NCBI GenBank assembly: GCA_947627575.1
Contig: CANQWN010000008.1
Location: 1-64,000, forward strand
Length of the DNA: 64,000 nt
Reading direction: 5' to 3'
DNA from: an uncultured Clostridia bacterium
GTDB lineage: Bacteria; Bacillota; Clostridia; Christensenellales; Borkfalkiaceae
Position numbers and translations under genes: made by a program. Shown here one piece after another: positions 17,137-24,391 of the stretch (within the stretch, counting starts at the first letter, position 1; each line of letters starts with the position of its first letter). The notes below the pieces were generated by a model. The model was not told the DNA's origin. It did no database searches and was given only the letters and a program-made list of their open reading frames with translations.

Positions 17137-19662
17137 TCAATACTTTTCTACCTTGCCGTCCTTATAAATTTTTCCGTCGGTGCAGTAAATTACGTAATCG
17201 GGAATAAGGTGAGCCCAATCTTCGCTTTTTTCGATAGCTTCCCAGTCGGCGATTGTGCCGCCGTAGTTGATTGCTTTAAGTAAGACGCACCAAGCCAACG
17301 CCCCCTCGCAAAAACAAGTTACGCTGCGCGGTATTGTTATGCTTTTAAGCGAAGTGCAACTTTTAAACACTTCCCGTCCCAGCATAGTTACGCTGTCGGG
17401 AATTGTTATGCTTTCAAGCGAATCATGTCCCTCAAATGCATTGTCGGCTATGGTCTTTGTTCCCGGCTCTATTTCATATGCGCCGGAGATATCGTCTTTC
17501 GCCTCTATAAGGTGATTACCGATATACAGAACCTTGTTCACCCAATTTGTATCGTCATTATAATATGCTGTATTCTCGAACGCCTCTCTGCCGATAGAAG
17601 TTACACTGTCGGGTATGGTTATGCTTGCAAGCGAGCGGCAACCCCAGAACGCATCCTCGCCGATAGAAAGAACACTATTCCCTATCGTTACGCGTGTAAG
17701 CGATGTGCATACATAGAACGCTTTCCTGTTAATAAAAGTTACACTGTCGGGTATGGTCACCGCACCTTTTATAGCTTCGGGCACGTGTACTATTTGGGTT
17801 TTTTCTTTGTTATACAATATATTGTCTTGGCTTGCATATTTTTGATTTTCCACGCCTACCTCTATACTTTCAAGCGAGGTGCAACCCTTGAACGCATACT
17901 CGCCGATGGAAGTTACACTGTTGCCTATTGTAATGCCTTTAAGCGCGTGACAAAGATAGAACGCCTTATCGCCGATAAAAGTTACGACGTCGGGTATGGT
18001 CACCGCACCTTTTATTGCTTTGGGCACGTGCACTATTTGGGTTTTTTCTTTGTTATACAATATATTGTCTTGGCTTACATATTTTTGATTTTTCGCACTT
18101 ACCTCTATACTTTCAAGCAAGGTGCAGTTATCGAACGCGTCCTTTCCGATAGAAGTTACGCCGTCAGGTATGGTTATACTTACAAGCGAGGTGCAACCCC
18201 TGAATGCAGAATTACCGATTTGGGTTACGCCGTTTGGAATATTCAACACGCCCTTTGCGCCGGTTGGAACCCTTACTAATTTTGTCTTATCTTTACTGTA
18301 AAGTATTCCGTTTTGACTTGAATACATTATCCAGGATTCTTCAAGCCGATTATCCGCTTCCATACTTGTAAGCGAATTGCAACCATCAAACGCGTCGGCG
18401 GCTATTTGAAATTTACCCCCGTGTAAGGTAATACTTTTTAATGAATTGCACCAAAAAAACGCTTTGTTGCCTATACCTTCCACGCCTTGGGGTATAGTGA
18501 TACTTTCAAGCGAGGAACACCCTTTGAACGCATTATTCCCTATCAATAATTTGGTGCCCGGATGCTCCGCAACGATTTCATAGTTGTAATCTTTAATAAT
18601 ACTGTCGATTGTTTCTTGTAACTCTCCTTTCATTAACTCCAATAATAAACTTCTCCCTCCGGGCGAAGCGCCGTAATTGGATTTATGCGGCGTATTATTT
18701 GCCGCGTTATGTGGAACGGTTACGCGTTTAAGTTTTGTGCAACCGCCGAACGCCCCGTCCCCTATTTTTGTTATACTGTCGGGCAGGGTTATGCTTTCAA
18801 GCGCGTCGCAATTATTAAACGCGTTTTCGCCTATTTCTTCTACGCCGTCGGGTATAACTACACTTTTAAGCGAATCGCAATTATAGAACGCGTAACTTCC
18901 CAATTCCTTTAACCTTTCCGGCAACTCTATATCTTCAAGAAAGCCGCAATTGGCAAACGCGCTGGCGCCTATCTTTTTAACAGGCACAATCTCACCGATA
19001 TCGTCCCGGCAGATAAAATCTTCTTCTTTTATAACTGTGGCGTTTATATCGTTTATGCCTATAACAGTTGCTACTCCACGCTCAACTTTAAATTTCAACA
19101 ACGGCAATGATTCAAGCGAGGTAATGCGTTGGGCGCGGGCGGAAGGTTCTTCGGATAGTTTTAAATAGGTAACCTTGTCGTTGAACGTCCCCTCAAGCGT
19201 CCTATATTTTTCGGAATTTTTGCCGAGTTCGGGCTGTACGCGCCTTAAAATTTCCGCCGCGGAGAGGTATTCTCCGTTTACGGGCAGATTTATGGAAAGA
19301 TAGCTTTTACCGCTCTTCTTTACAAACTCTATTTCCTTGTGTATACTTTCCGACACGACGGAATTTTCGCTTATGTAAAATATCACGCCCTTGCACTTAA
19401 AGTCGTAAATATGCGCGCGCGCCTCAATTTCCCAATCTTTGCCGGGGCGGAGTTCCCTGTCGTACCAAACGTGCAGTCCTTGCGCCTGCAACGCATAGAT
19501 ATCGGCGAATACCTCTTTGTAGTCCTTATGAGAATAGCTTACAAAGTAGTACTCGTCTGCGTGTGCGGGCGGAAACCAATCCCACGCCATTTGCTTGTAA
19601 TCCGTGCAGTTGCGGATATTTGCTATTTTTTGTTCCACTTCTTCGGAAAGTTTGTCGTACAT
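17137..19662 (-). CDS. TIR-domain protein with BspA-type leucine-rich repeats
   Basis: An 841-residue protein with an unusual architecture. Residues about 36-125 form a TIR domain: FVSYSHKD (strand A and box 1), HVWYDRELRPGKDW (BB loop region), GVIFYISENS, then SIHKEIEF. Glu110 in HKEI matches the catalytic glutamate of TIR NADases such as human SARM1 (Glu642 in a HKEI context), so NAD-cleaving activity is plausible. From about residue 225 to the end run more than a dozen BspA-type LRR units (SIG..AF..C.SL.SITIPD), with an 81-residue block duplicated in tandem. No signal peptide or membrane helix is seen, so the protein is probably cytoplasmic. It follows the HEPN-motif gene by 78 bases with a GAGGTAAAAT site. 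A sensor (LRR) coupled to an NADase effector is my inference; cell-surface BspA roles seem less likely without a signal peptide. Confidence 0.85.
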   Translation of the reverse strand: MYDKLSEEVEQKIANIRNCTDYKQMAWDWFPPAHADEYYFVSYSHKDYKEVFADIYALQAQGLHVWYDRELRPGKDWEIEARAHIYDFKCKGVIFYISENSVVSESIHKEIEFVKKSGKSYLSINLPVNGEYLSAAEILRRVQPELGKNSEKYRTLEGTFNDKVTYLKLSEEPSARAQRITSLESLPLLKFKVERGVATVIGINDINATVIKEEDFICRDDIGEIVPVKKIGASAFANCGFLEDIELPERLKELGSYAFYNCDSLKSVVIPDGVEEIGENAFNNCDALESITLPDSITKIGDGAFGGCTKLKRVTVPHNAANNTPHKSNYGASPGGRSLLLELMKGELQETIDSIIKDYNYEIVAEHPGTKLLIGNNAFKGCSSLESITIPQGVEGIGNKAFFWCNSLKSITLHGGKFQIAADAFDGCNSLTSMEADNRLEESWIMYSSQNGILYSKDKTKLVRVPTGAKGVLNIPNGVTQIGNSAFRGCTSLVSITIPDGVTSIGKDAFDNCTLLESIEVSAKNQKYVSQDNILYNKEKTQIVHVPKAIKGAVTIPDVVTFIGDKAFYLCHALKGITIGNSVTSIGEYAFKGCTSLESIEVGVENQKYASQDNILYNKEKTQIVHVPEAIKGAVTIPDSVTFINRKAFYVCTSLTRVTIGNSVLSIGEDAFWGCRSLASITIPDSVTSIGREAFENTAYYNDDTNWVNKVLYIGNHLIEAKDDISGAYEIEPGTKTIADNAFEGHDSLESITIPDSVTMLGREVFKSCTSLKSITIPRSVTCFCEGALAWCVLLKAINYGGTIADWEAIEKSEDWAHLIPDYVIYCTDGKIYKDGKVEKY
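17761..18246 (-). repeat. Tandem 243-bp duplication inside the LRR region
   Basis: Two adjacent units of exactly 243 bp (81 codons) starting at 17761 and 18004. The first 120 or so bases of each are nearly identical and encode NQKY[AV]SQDNILYNKEK followed by two LRR units; later parts have diverged. This is in-frame expansion of the LRR array. Confidence 0.85.
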
Positions 19663-19740
19663 ATTTTACCTCGCGTATATCTTTGCCTTTGCGGCGCAAT
19701 CATTTAATAGTCTTTTGCACCCTGCGCGCCGCCTGCAAGG

Positions 19741-20256
19741 TTAACTTAAACGAAGTCGCTCATAAGACGGCAAGCGCGCGTGCTCGTCGCAAATGTATTT
19801 GCACGCCGAAAGTTTTTTAAGAAACCACTCGTCTATCTGGTAGAAACTGCCATTGTGGGCAACGTCGTTGCGAATATGCCTTACCTTATCCAAAAATTTT
19901 GCATAATGCATAAATCGTTCGTCATGATACTGCGCAAGAAAGTAGAAAAATTGCACCGCGCCTTTATAACCTATTCCTTTGGCATACTTGTTTACATAGT
20001 CAAAATTTGACAGCAAACTTTGTTGATTTTCAATAGTGAGGACGAGAAAGTTATTTTGCTCTTTCAAATAGCGTATCTCATTATTCTGCGCTTCCAGATA
20101 GCGTTTCATCTCATTGTTTTGCGCTTGTAAACGACGTATTTTTTCGTTATTTTGCGCTTCCAAATTACGTATCTCGTCTCTTTTTTCCTGCGTGCTAGAA
20201 TCCATAGCGCTTGCCACGGCTGTCACGCCTATCGCAGCCAAAATCCAACCTAACAT
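19741..20256 (-). CDS. Membrane-anchored coiled-coil protein with a HEPN-type RNxxxH motif
   Basis: A 171-residue protein of no family I can name. It opens with one membrane helix (LGWILAAIGVTAVASAM, residues 2-18). Residues about 26-75 are a coiled coil built of 11-residue units (RNLEAQNNEKI, RRLQAQNNEMK, RYLEAQNNEIR). The C-terminal helical part, about 85-160, carries RHIRNDVAHNG. Arg129-Asn130-x3-His134 is the RNxxxH signature of HEPN ribonucleases, found in many toxin and phage-defence proteins. It starts after AAGGAG. The TIR-LRR gene follows after 78 bases on the same strand, so the two are probably co-transcribed. Nuclease activity is inference from one short motif; the protein could instead be a structural scaffold. 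Confidence 0.7.
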   Translation of the reverse strand: MLGWILAAIGVTAVASAMDSSTQEKRDEIRNLEAQNNEKIRRLQAQNNEMKRYLEAQNNEIRYLKEQNNFLVLTIENQQSLLSNFDYVNKYAKGIGYKGAVQFFYFLAQYHDERFMHYAKFLDKVRHIRNDVAHNGSFYQIDEWFLKKLSACKYICDEHARLPSYERLRLS

Positions 20257-20422
20257 CTTTTGTTTCTCCTTATTTTTGTGCTTTTGCAGATATAAATAAT
20301 TTGTTCAACCAAAGTCTGCCGCCTTACGCCTCTGTAATCCCAAACGGATGGAAATGGTAATTTTTGTTCCGATATTCCGCTTATCGCATTTAACCTTCCC
20401 GCAGTTTGAAGAAAACCGAATC

Positions 20423-20446
20423 CGCCCTTTCCATACGGAAAGGGCG
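20423..20446 (-). terminator. Terminator of the flotillin operon
   Basis: Perfect 10-bp stem CGCCCTTTCC/GGAAAGGGCG around ATAC, followed on minus by TTCGGTTTTC. A second small hairpin (TTTCGCC/GGCAAA near 20459-20477) lies just before it. It separates the flotillin gene from the downstream HEPN-TIR pair. Confidence 0.65.
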
Positions 20447-20481
20447 AAATTGCTTATATATTTGCCTTTTAGGCGAAAAAC

Positions 20482-21897
20482 TTATTTGCCTTCCCCTTCG
20501 GGTTTATCTTCCGGCTTATCCGCATGGGGCGACACCGCCTTGGGGAGCTGTAAGCCCGCCATAGAATACAGATCGTCCAGCGGGGGCAATGATTTCAGCA
20601 ACCCGGACAGGAAGTTTGCGGTTGCGCCCTTGCCGTCCTCCCCTTTGCCGCCGTCCCAAACGGTAACTTTGTCTATCTTGATATTTTTTATGGCTTCCAC
20701 CTGCGCCGCCACAAGCTGTTCCAGCTTATCGGCTATCATAAGCCTTACCGCCTCGTCCGCGGTGCCTGCGGCTTTTACAAGTTTATCCATACCTTCCGCC
20801 TGTTTGGAAAGCGTTTCGTACAAGCCCCTTGCCTCCGCTTCCATCTTTGCGAATATGGCGTCCGCTTCGCCGCGGGCGCGGCGGCGGGAATTTTCCGCTT
20901 CGGCGTCGGCGGCTATTTCCACCCTGCGTTTTTCTATTTCGGAAGCGACGATAATATCCGCTTCCTTGGTAGCTTTTTCGCGTGAGGCGCGGGCGAGTTC
21001 CGCCTGCTGTTCTGCGGCGTAGCTTTCTTCCTTTGCCTTTGCCGCCTGAACGTTTTCGGAAGTGACGGCAAGTTTCATCGCCTCGGCTTCGCGCTGGCGC
21101 AAAACCGCCTTCGACTGCGCTATTTCCGCTTTGGCTTTGTTTTCGCCCTCTATGGCTTTGCTTTCCGCGTCCGCAACGCTTATGCGCTGTTCCATCTGCG
21201 CGTTGGCTTCGCCTATGGCGCCCTTTCTGTTTTCTTCCGCGACGGAAATTTTTGCGTCGTTTATGGCTTTTGCCGCCGCCTCTTTACCCAACGCAACGAT
21301 ATAGCCGCTTTCGTCCGAAATGTCGGTTACGTTTACGTTTATAAGTTTAAGCCCTACTTTTTTAAGCTCGCCCTCGACGTTGCGGGAGATGGCTTCAAGA
21401 AATTTATCCCTGTCGGTATTGATTTCCTCTATGTCCATTGTGGCGATTACAAGACGCAACTGCCCGAAGATTATGTCCTTCGCCAGCTCGGATACGTCCT
21501 TGGGCTGTAAGCCCAAAAGGCGTTCCGCCGCGTTTTGCATTATCGCGGGGTCCGTGGATATGCCCACGGTGAAGATTGAGGGCACGTCTATACGGATATT
21601 CTGCTTCGACAGCGCGCTTTTAAGGTCCACGGAAATGGAAAGCGGCGTAAGATCGAGAAAGGAATATGCCTGTATGAAGGGCCATATGAACGCCGCGCCG
21701 CCGTGAATACACTTTGCGCTGCGGTAAGTGCCGTCCTTATTGGCGGTGATTTTACCGTATATTACCATAATTTTGTCCGAAGGGCATTTTTTGTACCTGA
21801 CGAACACTACCAAAAGCAACATTACCAGCACAAGTACCACGACAACCGCAAGTATTATGCCTATCGTGGCGCCCGTGTTTGCCAAAATATTAAACAT
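20482..21897 (-). CDS. floT: Flotillin-like SPFH-domain membrane scaffold protein
   Basis: A 471-residue protein that organises functional membrane microdomains. One N-terminal helix (about residues 10-35, ILAVVVVLVLVMLLLVVFV) anchors it. The SPFH domain spans about 40-240 (for example RIDVPSIFTVGIS). A long Ala/Glu/Lys-rich coiled coil follows (about 215-390), and the C-terminus ends in a proline/glycine-rich tail. This matches Bacillus YuaG/FloT in length and order. Its first eight bases overlap the end of the NfeD-type gene, the usual partner, so the two are one translation unit. Confidence 0.92.
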   Translation of the reverse strand: MFNILANTGATIGIILAVVVVLVLVMLLLVVFVRYKKCPSDKIMVIYGKITANKDGTYRSAKCIHGGAAFIWPFIQAYSFLDLTPLSISVDLKSALSKQNIRIDVPSIFTVGISTDPAIMQNAAERLLGLQPKDVSELAKDIIFGQLRLVIATMDIEEINTDRDKFLEAISRNVEGELKKVGLKLINVNVTDISDESGYIVALGKEAAAKAINDAKISVAEENRKGAIGEANAQMEQRISVADAESKAIEGENKAKAEIAQSKAVLRQREAEAMKLAVTSENVQAAKAKEESYAAEQQAELARASREKATKEADIIVASEIEKRRVEIAADAEAENSRRRARGEADAIFAKMEAEARGLYETLSKQAEGMDKLVKAAGTADEAVRLMIADKLEQLVAAQVEAIKNIKIDKVTVWDGGKGEDGKGATANFLSGLLKSLPPLDDLYSMAGLQLPKAVSPHADKPEDKPEGEGK

Positions 21898-22507
21898 TTT
21901 CTTCCTCCGATAAATTTATTTTTTCCTCGGGCGACGTCCTTTTTACAACCGTGCACCCGTCCTCTACCGCAACTATTTCCACTATCTCGTCCACGGGGAT
22001 TTTTTCCGTTCCTTCGGTTACGGCGTCCAACTCGGTATATCTTCCCTGCGCGTTAAGCGTAACCTTGCCGCGCCCGCTGCGCGACGGGGGTACGGATACG
22101 TATACGGTGGCGTGTTTGCCGACCAACTTTTCCGTCTGCAACGCGCCGTTGCACTGCAATTTGGATATTGCGCGCATTACCACTACGACGAGAAACATTG
22201 CCGCCGCGCCCGCCGCAACCGCAACGGGTATGGAAACCCACTGCAATTTTTGCGAAATTACCGAACATACCAAAAGCCCCGCCCACGCGCCTACGGCAAA
22301 GAACGCCGTTACGCTTTTAAGCGTGAATATGGATACGCCCGAATCGTTGTCCACGTCGATATCCCCGTCTCCGTCAACGTCGAAGTCGCCCCCGACGGAA
22401 GAACACAGCATCAAAATTATCTGCACTATCAGAAACAGAGTGGCAACTACGCCCAACCATAGATAGATGTGTTCCATTACGGATAGATTTTCAAACCATT
22501 CTTTCAT
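21890..22507 (-). CDS. NfeD-family membrane protein, flotillin partner
   Basis: A 205-residue protein with an N-terminal helix (about residues 12-35), an acidic loop rich in DGDGDIDVDND, a helical hairpin around 58-112 and a C-terminal OB-fold-like domain (GKHATVYVSVPPSRSGRGKV onward), as in NfeD1b/YuaF proteins. It is encoded directly before the flotillin with an 8-base overlap. It probably controls or stabilises the flotillin assembly. AAGAGG provides the ribosome site. Confidence 0.85.
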   Translation of the reverse strand: MKEWFENLSVMEHIYLWLGVVATLFLIVQIILMLCSSVGGDFDVDGDGDIDVDNDSGVSIFTLKSVTAFFAVGAWAGLLVCSVISQKLQWVSIPVAVAAGAAAMFLVVVVMRAISKLQCNGALQTEKLVGKHATVYVSVPPSRSGRGKVTLNAQGRYTELDAVTEGTEKIPVDEIVEIVAVEDGCTVVKRTSPEEKINLSEEENV

Positions 22508-22626
22508 AAGATGCCTCTTGCGGCGCGTCCCCCGAGGGGATTTGCCTTACGTAATTATTATACTACAAAAAACTTTCCGCGTATATACCGCGGCGCTTTT
22601 GATTTTGGGGTTTTATTAAAAAAATT

Positions 22627-22658
22627 GCGGCTTTACCGTAATTTTTACGGAAAGCCGC
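22627..22658 (-). terminator. Terminator of the hydrogenase operon
   Basis: A 14-bp stem with one bulged base (GCGGCTTT-CCGTAA with TTACGG-AAAGCCGC), then AATTTTTTTAA on minus. Confidence 0.85.
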
Positions 22659-22665
22659 ATATATA

Positions 22666-24387
22666 TCAATATTTGTCGCGTTGGTGATAGGTTGTATGCA
22701 AAAGCGCGTGCGCTTTCTGCCCCAACGGCTTAACCAAAAATTCCTTGTAAAGCACGTTTACGGCGGGCGTTTCGTGCGAGCAGCGGTATTTGCTGTTTTC
22801 GTCCTGTTTGTACAGCGCGGAAGCGCGCAACGCTTTAAGATCGACGGAATTGCGCACCTCGTCGCGGACGTAAGGCTGTCCGCCGCCGTTTACGCAACCG
22901 CCCGGGCAAGCCATTATTTCCACAAAGGCGTAATTCTTTTCGCCGCTTTTTATCTGTTCGATAACCTTTCTCGCATTGCCCAAACCGTTTGCCACGGCAA
23001 CGTTTATTTTGCCGCCGCCCACGTTGTATTCCGCCTCTTTTATGCCCTGCGTGCCGCGGATTTCTTTAAATTCGATGGGGTGCCCTTCGCCGCCCAACAG
23101 ACGGGAAGCCGTCCTTAAAGCCGCTTCCATAACGCCGCCCGTCGCGCCGAAAATAACGCCTGCGCCGCTGGCTTCACCGAAAGGCATATCGTATTCGGCT
23201 TCGGGTATGTTGGCAAAATCCACGCCCGCTTCCTTTATCATCCGCGCCAGCTCGCGCGTGGTGATTGCGGCGTCGGTATATCCGCCCAACTCTTCGCGCC
23301 TGATTTCGAATTTCTTCGCCGTGCAGGGGATAACCGACACGACGTAAAGATTTTCGGGCGCAATGCCGTTCTTCTGGCAGTAGTAGGTTTTAAGCACCGC
23401 GGAAAACATTTCCTGCGGGGATTTGCAGGTGGACAGGTTGGGAAGAAGTTCGGGATAGTAATGTTCCGCAAATTTAACCCAACCGGGGCAGCAACTTGTA
23501 AACATGGGTATCGTGCCGCCCGTCATAAGCCTTTGGATAAGCTCGTGCGCTTCTTCCATAATGGTGAGGTCTGCGGTTATATCCATATTGAAACACTTTA
23601 CGTTGCCCAACTGTTTGATTGCCGCAACCATCTTGCCTTCCACATTGCTTCCCACGGGGAAGCCGAACGCTTCGCCCAAAGTTGCCTTTATAGAGGGAGC
23701 GGTGAAGAACACAACCTGTTTGGCAGGGTCTACTATCGCCCCCCAAACGTCCGCAACCGAACTCTTTTCGTAAAGCGCGCCTACGGGGCAGGCTACTATG
23801 CACTGCCCGCAGTTTACGCAGGACGTATGCGCCAGAGGCATATCGTACGGCGAGCCTATTTCCTTTGCGTATCCCCTGTTTTTGGGACCTATTACGCCCA
23901 CCGTCTGATGTTCGCAGGCGGCAACGCAACGCGTGCACATTACGCATTTGGAATTATCCCTTACCACAGATTCGGAAAGGTCGTCTATGGGTTTGGCGGC
24001 GTAATCGGTGCCGAACCTGTCCTCGTCCGCGTTGTATTCGAGGGCGAGCTTCTGCAATTCGCAGTTCATCGAACGCACGCAACTTAAACATTTCTTTTTA
24101 TGCGTGGATAAGATAAGCTCTACCGTGGTTTTGCGGGATTTGCGCACTTTGGGGGTGTTTGTGAACACTTCCATCCCCTCCGAAACGGGATATACGCACG
24201 CCGCCACAAGCCCCCTTGCGCCCGTCGCCTCCACGAGGCACATACGGCAGGAGCCTACGCACTGCACGTCCTTTAAGTAGCACAGCGTGGGTATGCGGAT
24301 ATTGGCTTTTTCAGCCGCCTGCAATATAGTTGAACCGGCTTCCGCCTGTACGGGAATACCGTTGATTTTAAGATTTACCATACTCAT
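22666..24387 (-). CDS. hydA: [FeFe] hydrogenase catalytic subunit (HydA/HndD type)
   Basis: A 573-residue enzyme that makes or consumes hydrogen. The N-terminal domain is a [2Fe-2S] ferredoxin (CYLKDVQCVGSCRMC). Next comes the His-Cys [4Fe-4S] segment (HKKKCLSCVRSMNC), two [4Fe-4S] ferredoxin motifs (CVMCTRCVAACEH; CVNCGQCIVACPVG), and the H-cluster domain with TSCCPGW, PCTAKKFE and the ACPGGCVNGGGQP signature, ending with the small-subunit-like tail. All cluster ligands look intact. It is the last gene of a three-gene operon with NuoE- and NuoF-like subunits, the arrangement of electron-bifurcating HydABC or NADP-reducing HndABCD enzymes. An internal ATG three codons later (MVNLK) is an equally possible start. 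Confidence 0.95.
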   Translation of the reverse strand: MSMVNLKINGIPVQAEAGSTILQAAEKANIRIPTLCYLKDVQCVGSCRMCLVEATGARGLVAACVYPVSEGMEVFTNTPKVRKSRKTTVELILSTHKKKCLSCVRSMNCELQKLALEYNADEDRFGTDYAAKPIDDLSESVVRDNSKCVMCTRCVAACEHQTVGVIGPKNRGYAKEIGSPYDMPLAHTSCVNCGQCIVACPVGALYEKSSVADVWGAIVDPAKQVVFFTAPSIKATLGEAFGFPVGSNVEGKMVAAIKQLGNVKCFNMDITADLTIMEEAHELIQRLMTGGTIPMFTSCCPGWVKFAEHYYPELLPNLSTCKSPQEMFSAVLKTYYCQKNGIAPENLYVVSVIPCTAKKFEIRREELGGYTDAAITTRELARMIKEAGVDFANIPEAEYDMPFGEASGAGVIFGATGGVMEAALRTASRLLGGEGHPIEFKEIRGTQGIKEAEYNVGGGKINVAVANGLGNARKVIEQIKSGEKNYAFVEIMACPGGCVNGGGQPYVRDEVRNSVDLKALRASALYKQDENSKYRCSHETPAVNVLYKEFLVKPLGQKAHALLHTTYHQRDKY

Positions 24388-24391
24388 ATCC

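Noticed and set aside
17761..18246. Repeated DNA considered as a CRISPR array
   Set aside because: The units are 243 bp, in frame and abutting, and encode LRRs; there are no short repeats with unique spacers and no cas genes.
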